Source: Candidatus Fermentibacterota bacterium
GTDB taxonomy: Bacteria > JAFGKV01
Reading direction: 5' to 3'
NCBI GenBank assembly: GCA_030620115.1
Contig: JAUXFG010000049.1
Span: 1 to 24,301, forward strand
Length of the DNA stretch: 24,301 nucleotides
The notes under the pieces were generated by a model. It was not told the origin of the DNA. It searched no databases and was given only the letters and a program-made list of their open reading frames with translations. Within the stretch, counting starts at the first letter, position 1; each line of letters starts with the position of its first letter. Both the position numbers and the translations under genes were made by a program. Of the stretch, positions 14,293 to 22,600 are shown in pieces.

Positions 14293-14298
14293 GTCGAT

Positions 14299-14577
14299 AT
14301 GGAGTATTATCGGTGGGATACTGAGAAGAACCAGAACCTGGAAGTCCAGCGCGGAGTGACGTTCGAGCAAGTGGTCATGCACATTGAGCAGGGTAATGTG
14401 CTCGATATCGTTGAGCATCCCAATCAGGAGAAGTATCCGAATCAGAGAATACTGGTTATCGAGATTCAGGGATACGCTTATCTGGTTCCTTTTATCGACG
14501 ATACCCGGGGAAGGTTTCTTAAGACCATCATCCCGAGTCGCAGGGCGACGCGTATCTATCTCGGAGGTCAGAGATGA
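14299..14577 (+). CDS. BrnT-like toxin of a type II toxin-antitoxin pair
   Basis: A 92-residue protein reading MEYYRWDTEKNQ...RGVTFEQVVMHIEQG, then EHPNQEKYPNQRILVIEI and KTIIPSRRATRIYL. The start WDxEKN..L...RGVSFE and the end KTIIPSR.AT..YL resemble the family of small RelE-fold ribonuclease toxins usually labelled BrnT or similar. I chose ATG 14299 over a longer frame beginning at 14197 because the promoter lies between. Its TGA overlaps the antitoxin ATG (ATGA). The toxin-first order is that of BrnTA systems rather than RelBE. The target is expected to be mRNA, by family only. It is isolated in a repeat-rich stretch, as mobile toxin-antitoxin modules often are. Confidence 0.75.
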   Translation: MEYYRWDTEKNQNLEVQRGVTFEQVVMHIEQGNVLDIVEHPNQEKYPNQRILVIEIQGYAYLVPFIDDTRGRFLKTIIPSRRATRIYLGGQR

Positions 14578-14882
14578 AGAATCCCGAATATGACAAAGAA
14601 GAGCGGGATATCGTAGAGTCATTTGAACGAGGTGAATGGAAATCCGTTCCAAATGTGAAGCATGAGATTGAGAAGCATCGGCAATATGCCCGTAACACGC
14701 TTCGAAAAGACAGAAGAGTGAACATCAGGATCTCGTCGAGCGATCTTGAGGTGCTCCGGGCAATCGCGGTCGAGGATGGCATACCATACCAGACGATGAT
14801 AGCTAGTATCCTCCACCGCTACGCTAATGGCCGACTCATCGACAAGCCCAGGACAGGCAGGACATTGCCGGTTAGCCGATAG
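14574..14882 (+). CDS. CopG/ribbon-helix-helix antitoxin
   Basis: A 102-residue partner of the preceding toxin. The middle, KDRRVNIRISSSDLEVLRAI (45-64) followed by a helix through PYQTMIASILHRYANGRL, is a ribbon-helix-helix DNA-binding domain with the GIPYQTLI..ILH.Y..G.L signature common in CopG-type antitoxins. The acidic N-terminus DKEERDIVESFERGEW is likely to wrap the toxin. GGAGGT lies five bases before the ATG, giving it strong translation independent of the leaderless-looking toxin. It would repress the promoter at 14264-14292. A weak hairpin (14884-14890 with 14911-14917) follows the stop without a T-run. Confidence 0.82.
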   Translation: MKNPEYDKEERDIVESFERGEWKSVPNVKHEIEKHRQYARNTLRKDRRVNIRISSSDLEVLRAIAVEDGIPYQTMIASILHRYANGRLIDKPRTGRTLPVSR

Positions 14883-15032
14883 ACACCGCGTCCGAGATAC
14901 GAGGCGGATTCGCGGTGCTTCGCTCGATGTCGGAAGTCCTGAACACCATGCAGATGTTGACTATAACGGTTCCCATCTCATTGAATCTCCAAGGAGAGAT
15001 TTGGCCTTGGCGATTCAGGCGCGGGCTAACCC

Positions 15033-15060
15033 TTGACATATCCAGCAGGAACCGTTCATT
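15033..15060 (+). promoter_or_regulatory. possible promoter of the RNA-binding protein gene
   Basis: A perfect TTGACA (15033-15038) is followed 16 bases later by ttcatt, a poor -10. The leader to the ATG at 15142 would be about 75 bases and contains the hairpin CCGAGT/ACTCGG (15084-15089 with 15104-15109). The -35 is good; the rest is uncertain. Confidence 0.3.
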
Positions 15061-15141
15061 GGTTCGCTGTTCTTCTGTTGTGACCGAGTTCTAAGAGTTG
15101 TTTACTCGGCCGCGACGAATTTTTCTGAGGAGTCAGACAGT

Positions 15142-15411
15142 ATGAAGAAGCTCTATGTAGGTAATCTTCCCTACACCGCAAATGAAGATGAACTCCGTGC
15201 TCTCTTTGCTGAACACGGTACCGTCCAAACGGTCAATGTAATCATGGATCGTGAGACCGGCAGGGCTCGGGGTTTTGCCTTTGTCGAAATGGATGATGCA
15301 GAGGCCATGACAGCCATGGAAGCGCTGAATGGCACAGATCTTGGGGGACGCGCTCTCAAGGTCAATGAAGCAAGACAACGCGAGGAGCGTCGCCCCAGGC
15401 GCTCTTGGTAA
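15142..15411 (+). CDS. single-RRM RNA-binding protein
   Basis: An 89-residue protein that is essentially one RNA recognition motif: RNP2 LYVGNL at 4-9 and RNP1 RGFAFVEM at 43-50, with the aromatic residues that stack on RNA (Tyr5, Phe45, Phe47), and a short basic tail REERRPRRSW. Such small RRM proteins (cyanobacterial Rbp type, also common in FCB and proteobacteria) bind single-stranded RNA in the cytoplasm and are often cold- or stress-induced. GAGGAG lies nine bases before the ATG. It is a one-gene unit with its own terminator and a hairpin-bearing leader, a layout that would allow post-transcriptional control. Confidence 0.93.
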   Translation: MKKLYVGNLPYTANEDELRALFAEHGTVQTVNVIMDRETGRARGFAFVEMDDAEAMTAMEALNGTDLGGRALKVNEARQREERRPRRSW

Positions 15412-15419
15412 TAGACGAC

Positions 15420-15440
15420 GCCGGGCGCAATTTGCCCGGC
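15420..15440 (+). other. GC-rich hairpin after the RRM gene
   Basis: GCCGGGC (15420-15426) pairs with GCCCGGC (15434-15440) around gcaattt. It starts nine bases after the stop codon and lies just before the true terminator. No T-run follows, so it may protect the 3' end or help termination. Confidence 0.6.
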
Positions 15441-15462
15441 ATCGCCGAGAAACGTCGATGAG

Positions 15463-15496
15463 AAGGGCGGGTCTTTGGACCCGCCCTTTTCATTTT
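15463..15496 (+). terminator. intrinsic terminator of the RRM gene
   Basis: Arms aagggcgggtc (15463-15473) and gacccgccctt (15478-15488) form an 11-bp stem with a tttg loop, followed by a T-rich tail ttttcatttt (15487-15496). Confidence 0.9.
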
Positions 15497-15562
15497 GGGG
15501 CGGGAAAACCTTTCCTGATTCGGGGATGTTTCAGGACAAGCAGGGAAGTGGGTTGGACTCTC

Positions 15563-15670
15563 GGAACCCTCCTCGCAATGACTGGTGGAGGGGATGGTCA
15601 TCGCGAGCTACAGCGCGGCGATCCCGCGTACCGCGCGGGATTGCTTCGTCGCAGTACTCCTCGCAATGAC
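15563..15670. repeat. family-L palindromic repeat, copy 1
   Basis: Shares ggaaccctcctcgcaatgac, tggtcatcgcgag, agcgcggcgat and gattgcttcgtcgc with 24182-24301. Within it, gtcatcgcgag (15597-15607) is a near-perfect inverse of ctcgcaatgac (15660-15670). A hairpin atcccgcg...cgcgggat is in the centre. This is of the GTCATTGCGAG...GAAGCAATCTC type widely found between bacterial genes. Confidence 0.8.
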
Positions 15671-15849
15671 TGAGCGTGGGGCCATGGTTCCGGGATCTCT
15701 CTACGGGATTCCTTATTCCTCTCTAAAGCCGTAGCGATAGGCCGAGACCGTAAAACGAGAGAATGAAACATCCCGCCATGCGGCGTAAAAAGCCAAGCTG
15801 CGTCTCCCTTTCTTGCATCCAGTGTCCGCTGTAGACAAAGGACCAGAGT

Positions 15850-15897
15850 CTTTCAAACTGATTAAGTTCCTGCGCAGGAACTTAATCAGTTTGAAAG
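15850..15897. repeat. perfect 48-bp palindrome with no spacer
   Basis: The left arm ctttcaaactgattaagttc + ctgc (15850-15873) is the exact reverse complement of the right arm (15874-15897), centred on tgc|gca. The flanks (ccagagt and cggtga) do not pair. No T-run follows on either strand, and it is not related to the other repeats in this window. Confidence 0.95.
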
Positions 15898-15969
15898 CGG
15901 TGAAATGTGGCGCTGCTCTTCTCTTGCCTTCTTCATTCAGAACTCACGAATCGCAGGTTAGGATTCTGT

Positions 15970-16139
15970 AACTTCTCAAAAAGTCGTGCATCCAACCTTC
16001 TCCCCCTTTTGATTTGTATGATGGAGGGACGCGTTTCATCGCGTCCGCGGTATAGGCGGCCACGACGGAGCGTGGCCCTCCCGCGCTGTATTCACGGTGG
16101 TGATGCGATATCAAGACAACCTTGCACGATGTTCTCCGG
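15970..16139. repeat. family-E dispersed repeat, copy 2
   Basis: The 16017-16139 part matches 4453-4582. The leading part (15970-16009, aacttctcaaaaagtcgtgc and atccaacctt) instead matches 4584-4621, the sequence just after copy 1. The two copies therefore join the same modules in a different order. Confidence 0.8.
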
Positions 16140-16159
16140 TGATTTCTCGGTGAATCTCC

Positions 16160-16197
16160 GAACCCCCACCCTGAACCCCTGAACCCTGAACCTCCCA
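16160..16197. repeat. CCTGAAC tandem tract
   Basis: Runs of accctgaa, cccctgaa and ccctgaacc are the reverse complement of the GTTCAG tracts at 1914-1935 and 13224-13290. It directly follows family-E copy 2. Confidence 0.7.
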
Positions 16198-16227
16198 AGA
16201 ACGAACCCAGATAGAGAAGCGCATGAC

Positions 16228-16256
16228 TTGACGACGTGGATCATTTGTGAGATTAT
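16228..16256 (+). promoter_or_regulatory. possible promoter of the surface-protein operon
   Basis: TTGACG (16228-16233), a 17-base spacer ending in TGA (extended -10 TGn) and GATTAT (16251-16256). It is the first repeat-free DNA upstream of the receptor gene. Use of this site would give a ~370-base leader, which is long, so a nearer promoter is not excluded. Confidence 0.4.
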
Positions 16257-16584
16257 GCTCCCCAGAATGATGAACGCAAGCGTATGGGTGGATTGTGGCA
16301 CAGCTCTTGCGTCATCTATTTTGGAAAGTGAGGGTGCTCATTGTCGCCCGATACATCATCATTTTCGCAGCATCTGTCGAGCCGGGGGCGGGCACGGGAG
16401 GATTTCGGAATGGGGCGGAGAGACGGCAGGAATGTGAAATCCCTGATCTCGAATTTTCGTGTTGGAACATCGGCTTCTGCAATACGGAAGGGCGTCCATC
16501 GCTTATGACTATGGGGCGTGCTGATTTCGCCGCATGGGCATGGCATGCGCCCATGTCGGTGAGAAATCCGGGCTAGTGAAGAAT

Positions 16585-16605
16585 CCGGGTGAGAATGTTA
16601 CCCGG
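16585..16605 (+). promoter_or_regulatory. small hairpin before the receptor ribosome binding site
   Basis: CCGGGT (16585-16590) pairs with ACCCGG (16600-16605) around a 9-base loop, 12 bases before AAGGAGGT (16618-16625). It could influence translation of the receptor; it may also be chance. Confidence 0.3.
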
Positions 16606-16630
16606 GGATAACGCGTCAAGGAGGTGCACC

Positions 16631-19585
16631 ATGGCGAAGAAAGCAGTTCTATTCCTCTTGATTCTGCTCTTTTGGGCCGGCCAGGGATATGCCGGCACTA
16701 CGGGCAAGATCAAGGGAAAGGTGCTGGATGCCGAGTCAGGAGAGCCGTTGCCCTACGCCGCGATCATGATCCAAGGCACCGGGATGGGTGCTTCGGCGAA
16801 CGACGAGGGGGAGTATTTCATCATCAATGTGCCGGTGGGCGACTACACGCTTATCGGCAGCATGATGGGCTACGCCAATCTTGAGATGAAAGGCGTCTGG
16901 GTGTCCGCTGATCTCACGACCCATATGGATCTTCGGCTTCGCTCCAAGGTGATTGAGGATATGCCGGTGGTTGAAGTGATCGCTGAGCGTCCGATTGTGG
17001 ACAAAGGGATCACCGCCAGTACCAAAATCGTGGACGGCGATGTCATCGAGACCATGCCGGTATCGGACTTCACCGATGTCATGGTCGCCCAAGGCGGCGT
17101 GGTAGAGTCGGGCGGTGGCCGTTCCGGAGGCATGCACGTGAGAGGAGGCCGGTCCGGCGAGATCACCTATGTGGTGGATGGCGTCAACACCACCGACCCG
17201 GTAACCATGACCCGCGGCATCACCATTGACAACAATGCCATTGCCGAGCTGTCCATGCTCACTGGCGGCTTCAATGCGGAGTTCGGCGAAGCCATGTCGG
17301 GCGTGGTGAACATCATTACCAAAGAGGGTGGCAGCGCGCTGAAAGGCGGCGTCGAATACTACACCAATGATTTCTTGGGGGAGCAGTACGATTACGGGAC
17401 CAATGATGTGAACTTTCACCTTGGGGGCCCGCTTCCCCTCTTCAAGAAAGATGCGGTTACCTTCTTTTTCTCCGGCGCGCTGAAGGATACCGATAACCGA
17501 GATCCCGGCATAATCCCCAAAGCCTACAATGACCGGCAGCAGAAGAGCGGCACGGGAAAGATCAGGATCAAGCCGGTGCCCTCTGTCAAGCTGGTGGCCT
17601 CAGGCAACTGGGCAGACAGTGAGTATCATGTCTACAATCATGCCAGGTCCAAGGGCGACTGGCTCAAGGACTATCTATTCGTGGAGCATGGGAACCGTCA
17701 GCTCGGCGTCACCATGACCCATACGCTCAGCGCCAATACATTCTATACCTTGAATGTGGCCTGGTTCAATACGTACCGGCGGCATGCACCGCAAGACGGG
17801 GCGCACTACCACGACTGGGAAGTGATCGGTGGGGCCATGCCGTGGCTCAGGGCGGTCAAAGACGACACGCTTTACTACGACGACGGTGCGTGGGCATCGT
17901 ACGACGTGGAGAACCAGCAGTGGTACGGCGTGGACGAGGATGGTGCTCCGATCACCGCCGACGAGGTCTGGAAGCGCTACTACGAGGATTTGGGGTGGTG
18001 CACTGTTGATACAATAGGCAATATCGACTGGGATGAACTTGCATACGAGAAAGATGCTATGAACTGGCGGTGGTACGACACAGGCTACTGGGACTACGAT
18101 ATGGAAGACTCCATGTCCGTGGTGTATTACCCCTTCGACGCAGATGCATATCTTGATTCAATAGCTACCAATCCTCAACACCGGAGCGACCTTTACAGGG
18201 GAGATATCGACCTCTGGGATCGGAGTGACCGAGACGAGTTCCGCCATTTCTACTACGGATTCATCCCGAGATGGCATGACCGTAATACCACCCATATCAC
18301 AGGTGACATCGCACTCATACACCAGTTGGGGAACTTTCACCTGCTCAAAGCCGGTGCGTTCTTGCGGAAGAGCACCTTGGAGCTGAAGGATCTCCAGTTC
18401 TACAACCGCAATCCCTACAGCGACCACTACAAGATGAAGCCCACCAACATGGCGGCGTATGTGCAGGACAAGATCGAATATGAAGACCTTACCGTGAATG
18501 CGGGACTGCGATGGGACTATTTCGATCCGGCGACCGAGCATTTCGCGCAGATGGAAAGCCTGGATGTGGGCAATATCGAAACCGATGCCAAGGACCAGTT
18601 CAGCCCCCGTATCGGCGTATCCTTTGCAGTGACCGACAAGAGCCTGCTCTATGCCTCGTATGGCCACTTCTTTCAGCCGGTGGAGCTAGGGGAGCTGTAT
18701 CAATCGCTCAATGCGGATGTCACCTCCGGTGTGCCGCTGCTTGGCAATCCCGACCTTCCGCCGGAGAAGACCGTGGCGTACGAGATCGGCATACGCCACG
18801 CCTTTGATCCGAATCTGGCGGGCGAACTCACCGCTTACTACAAGGATGTGGAGAATCTCCTGGCCACTCGGAGGATCATCTCCACGCTTCAAGACAATCC
18901 CGTCAACTACACGATCTTTCTCATCGAGGATTTCGCGGTGGTCAAGGGAGTCGACATGAGTCTCACGAAACGGGCATCGGAGTTCCTCTCGGGTACAATC
19001 ACCTATTCATATCTTGATGCCAAGGGATCGGGAAGCTCTGCCAGGGAGTTCTACTACCTCTTCCGGGATACGGAGACCCCGCTTCCCAGACGAGAGTACC
19101 CGCTGGAGTTCGATGTGACGCACAGCTTCAAGGCGAACCTGAATTGCTACCTTCCCAAGGACTTCGGGCCCCGCGTGGCAGGGCTCTATCCGTTAGGTGA
19201 CATCAACGCGAACATGCTCTTCAACATCTCCTCGGGGGTGCCGTATACCCCCACCGACTCCAGAGGGAATCCCGGCGAGGTCGGCTCCCGCCGTCTCTCT
19301 TCCACCCAGAATACGAACTTCCGGGTCGACAAGTACTTCTCGGCGGGGAGGCTGGATGTAGGTCTGTTTGTGGACGTGCGCAATTTCTTCGATAAGGTCA
19401 ACATCGTGGATGTCTATGCGCGCACCGGCGAGCCCGACGATAATGGATTGGGGCCGCTGCGCGACAGTTATGCCACGGAGGAGGAGTATCTTTTGGCCGT
19501 GGAGAACTGGAGAGTGTATGCGAAAGATCCTGTCAACTATGGGTCGCCACGAATGGTGACCGTGGGCGCCACGATCAACTTCTAG
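16631..19585 (+). CDS. TonB-dependent receptor with carboxypeptidase-regulatory-like domain
   Basis: A 984-residue outer-membrane receptor. A signal peptide (cleavage near GYA-GTT, residue 21) is followed by a CarboxypepD-reg-like domain (about 24-108, KIKGKVLDAESGEPLPYAAI), a plug domain with MHVRGGRSGEITYVVDGVN (168-186) and NAEFGEAMSGVVNI, then a barrel ending in TVGATINF with the terminal Phe expected of outer-membrane barrels. Residues about 409-548 are an exceptional Trp/Tyr/Asp-rich insertion. ATG 16631 has AAGGAGGT at a 5-base spacing, so the in-frame GTG at 16589 is rejected. Proteins of this class take up large or scarce ligands with TonB/ExbBD energy; the ligand is unknown. The next two genes follow at 28 and 39 bases, forming an operon. 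It is not paired with a SusD homologue. Confidence 0.92.
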   Translation: MAKKAVLFLLILLFWAGQGYAGTTGKIKGKVLDAESGEPLPYAAIMIQGTGMGASANDEGEYFIINVPVGDYTLIGSMMGYANLEMKGVWVSADLTTHMDLRLRSKVIEDMPVVEVIAERPIVDKGITASTKIVDGDVIETMPVSDFTDVMVAQGGVVESGGGRSGGMHVRGGRSGEITYVVDGVNTTDPVTMTRGITIDNNAIAELSMLTGGFNAEFGEAMSGVVNIITKEGGSALKGGVEYYTNDFLGEQYDYGTNDVNFHLGGPLPLFKKDAVTFFFSGALKDTDNRDPGIIPKAYNDRQQKSGTGKIRIKPVPSVKLVASGNWADSEYHVYNHARSKGDWLKDYLFVEHGNRQLGVTMTHTLSANTFYTLNVAWFNTYRRHAPQDGAHYHDWEVIGGAMPWLRAVKDDTLYYDDGAWASYDVENQQWYGVDEDGAPITADEVWKRYYEDLGWCTVDTIGNIDWDELAYEKDAMNWRWYDTGYWDYDMEDSMSVVYYPFDADAYLDSIATNPQHRSDLYRGDIDLWDRSDRDEFRHFYYGFIPRWHDRNTTHITGDIALIHQLGNFHLLKAGAFLRKSTLELKDLQFYNRNPYSDHYKMKPTNMAAYVQDKIEYEDLTVNAGLRWDYFDPATEHFAQMESLDVGNIETDAKDQFSPRIGVSFAVTDKSLLYASYGHFFQPVELGELYQSLNADVTSGVPLLGNPDLPPEKTVAYEIGIRHAFDPNLAGELTAYYKDVENLLATRRIISTLQDNPVNYTIFLIEDFAVVKGVDMSLTKRASEFLSGTITYSYLDAKGSGSSAREFYYLFRDTETPLPRREYPLEFDVTHSFKANLNCYLPKDFGPRVAGLYPLGDINANMLFNISSGVPYTPTDSRGNPGEVGSRRLSSTQNTNFRVDKYFSAGRLDVGLFVDVRNFFDKVNIVDVYARTGEPDDNGLGPLRDSYATEEEYLLAVENWRVYAKDPVNYGSPRMVTVGATINF

Positions 19586-19613
19586 GTCAGCGGAAATACA
19601 AGGAGGAGCACAA

Positions 19614-22600
19614 ATGAAAAGCACACGGCATGGTTTGATCGTGGTGGTTTCCCTTCTGGTTCTGGCTGGTCTGGGAACCACAAACGGAGCCCAACGACGC
19701 TCTACCGGGCTTCCACCTGCATGCCTGGCGCCGGAGTTGGTTCCGGCCAATCCCGATGGCGACCAAACATATCCCGTGAGGGTTACCTGGGCGGGGGTGG
19801 GGCAGCTGCGTTCCTTTACGGTGACCAATGTCGCCTTGTTGGGGCTCTACGAGCCCTCCATCAGCTGGCCGGGATATGACGGGAGCTGGCCCGAGGATGT
19901 GACGAATTGGAATGGCTACTGCTGTGAGTGGCCCGCGGGCTCGAGGCAGTATTACAACTTCTCCACAGGGATCTGGGTCGGCGGGAAGATTCCGGATCCG
20001 GTAGGCGGCGCAAGAAGACCCATTGTGGCCACCGGGGCGTATGATCCCGATTTTACCCCCGTGAGTCCGCTCTGGGCCAGCGATCAGTTCATCACACCTG
20101 CCGAGCAAGGGGAACCGCTCTTCGTACAACCGGGGGAAGAGAAGGCGCCGGGGCAGAAGAGATGGGGTGATCCGGCGGACTTCTCAGGTTATCGCTACTA
20201 TGCCCACACCGATACTGCGGCCATCAATGCCCGGCGTCGGGGGTTCTTCGGCTCCGGCGAGTACGATATCAAAGCCACTGATTTTGTGTCCCAGATGGAT
20301 ACCTACTGTGCCATGGGCGACCATGTACCTGAGGATGAGGGCTATTTCCTTTACCCATCGGACGGCTATGATTTGGAGCCGCTGGGAGTTCGGCTCGAGC
20401 AGCGCACCTATTCCTGGAGCTACGGGCCTGGGGCCAACTATGTCTACATCGACTACAAGATCACCAACATGAACTCATTTCCCATCGACAGCCTCTACAT
20501 CGGCTACTTCATGGACAATGACGTGGGTGCAGGCGATCTGGACATCATGGGAGTAGGCCCCAACGACGATCTGATCGGCTTCGATCGTAATCTCAACCTC
20601 GGGTACACCTATGATTCAGACTTCAACGAGCCCGGGTGGGCGACGAGCGCGGGATACATCGGTGTGGTGTTCTGCGAGACTCCCACGAATCCGGACGAGA
20701 CGCAGCCATTGGGATTGACGGCATTCTCCACATGGACACGTGAGGGGGCCGAAGGTGACGTTGATCAGGATAACCAAGATGGACTCAAGTTCGCCCAGCT
20801 CCGGGGCACGGGCATTGCCGATGATCCCGACCCCCGAATCTTCGAGACCTTTGAAGAGCCTCAAGACGTACGTCACTTGAGCTCTTCGGGCCCGTACCTG
20901 CAGCTTCTGCCCGGGGAGACCGTCTCCGTCACTCTGGCAGTAGTCATGGGTTCCAGCCTGGACGAGCTCAAGGAAAACACGATCAGGGCCGTGCAACAGT
21001 TCGAGATGGGCTACCTTGGCACTGCTCCGCCCCCTTCCCCCGCATTTGTGGTGACGCCCCAGGATCGGAAGGTATTTTTATCTTGGGACGATTCGCCCGA
21101 GGATGTGGTGGATCTCATCACAGGCGAGCAGGACTTCGAAGGATACCGGGTGTATCGGAGTCGTACGGGGGTCGAAGGGGCATGGGAGCTCCTTGCTGAC
21201 TATGATGTTCAGGGCAGCAAGACCGCCAAATCCGTGAAAGTGAGCTACAAACGTGGAGGCAGCCAGCTCCAATTCGGTTCAGCGGGTTTCTGGGGCGCCG
21301 GCGAAGACACTATATCCTTTGTCGGCAACAACTACGCCCTGGAGTTCCAGACTGACACCACGTTTACGGTCTTCAACACGGATCAGCAGAGCCTCTATTG
21401 TTATAGCATTGATGCGAGAGATGTGTTCACCGGTGATTTCTGTGTCGTGGATGCCGAGGATGACGGCGCGGTCTACCCCCAAGCAAATCCCTACAATGAA
21501 TTCCTTGGGCAGTGGGTGAGCGGCGCCCGCATCTATATCGATGGCTTCTATGTGGTCATCTCCGAAGGCGAGCCGGATCCTGATGCTCCACAGGGCACGG
21601 TCTACTCGCCAGTGGCCGGGGACCTATTCTTTATCGAGACCTTCAACTGGAACGAGATTGGTGAGCAAACGGGCCTCCACTACTCTTTCCTCGATGAACA
21701 TCTTATCAATGGCTTGACGTACTACTATGCCGTTACCTCGTACGATAAAGGGTCTCCCGTCCAGGGTATCGAGCCGTTGGAGTCGAGCGTCGCCCAGGTC
21801 AGAGTCCGGGTCGTACCACGCTCACGGGCCGCAGACAAGCAGGATCCTGACGCGAATTTGACCCGCGTGAAACCCGCCACGGGCACGGGGGAGAGCTATC
21901 TCGATATGGTTCAGCCTGTTTTGCTGACCGGGCACCAGTACCGGATCGAATGTCTGAGCCGCAACGGGGAAGAACAGGCGTGGTGGTGGATCATGAGAGA
22001 TATGGACCTTGGCGAGGTGATCTCCGACACCACCGCAATTCTGCGGTGGGATTACGATGATACCAGCCAAACGCGCGCGATTCAGTATCCCGATGATCTG
22101 GCCGATCAGATCACTCTCGAGGGAATGCTGGTGGCGCTCAAGGCCCCGAAAGGCGTGGCCGTGGATGAGGTGGCATGGAACAGCGGCAGTCTCTGTTCCT
22201 GGGTGCCGCAGTCATTCGACTGGAATCAATATGAAGACCGGCTCGAGCCATATGACTATGCCATGACGTTCCCTGCTGAAGGCGGTCTCGATGTAGAGGG
22301 AAATCCAGTGCCGTGGCATATGATCAACCTGACACTTGATGAGTCGGCCAAGACCTACCTGCGCCATGGCACAGGAGGGGATCCGGATGCATGGGATTCG
22401 AGGGATCATGTGTTTATCCTTCCCCAATCGGCTGAAACGTTCAGTATGGCCGAGCTGCTGATCAGGTTCAACATGGTCATGGACGATACGACCAGTCCGG
22501 CGGGTTCTTCGGATACCCTCTACATCCGCACCATGAGGCCCTTCTATCCGGGCGATGCGTATGTAGTGGAAACGGCGCATATGCTCGCCGATAAGAGCTC

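Larger units (their letters stand above)
13214..14298. other. kilobase repeat-filled gap between folate operon and toxin-antitoxin pair
   Basis: From left to right: GTTCAG-type tracts arranged as an 18-base inverted repeat (13224-13370), a possible gene remnant on the minus strand (about 13440-13640), an inverted fragment of repeat family E (13799-13818), two blocks of 12-base imperfect tandem repeats (13931-13966 and 14059-14094), an ACATCGA-type tract (14009-14045), a GTTGGGTTA hairpin (14131-14156), and finally the promoter of the toxin gene. The ORFs here are low-complexity and overlapping in both strands, with no family signal. No terminator with a T-run is seen after folE. Confidence 0.6.
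15412..16630. other. 1.2-kb gap before the surface-protein cluster
   Basis: After the terminator this gap holds, in order, a family-L repeat (15563-15670), about 180 bases with nothing recognisable (15671-15849), a perfect 48-base palindrome (15850-15897), family-E copy 2 (15970-16139), a GTTCAGG-type tract in reverse orientation (16160-16197), a possible promoter (16228-16256), an untranslated-looking stretch to 16550, a family-D half-element (16555-16573), a small hairpin (16585-16605) and the ribosome binding site of the receptor gene (16618-16625). Reading frames inside the leader, such as one from about 16267 to 16437, show no family signal. Confidence 0.6.

Noticed and set aside
14197-14298. 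N-terminal extension of the toxin
   Set aside because: A strong promoter lies inside this stretch, and homologues I recall begin at the MEYYRW-type sequence.
15671-15849. Riboswitch or small RNA between the RRM gene and the surface cluster
   Set aside because: I compared it by eye with c-di-GMP, cobalamin and tRNA-like patterns and found no match; structure and covariation cannot be judged here.
15850-15897. Intrinsic terminator
   Set aside because: There is no loop and no T-run on either side, and no gene ends close by.
16589-16630. Earlier GTG start for the TonB-dependent receptor
   Set aside because: It adds MRMLPGDNASRRCT before a clean signal peptide and lacks a ribosome site, while ATG 16631 has AAGGAGGT at ideal spacing.
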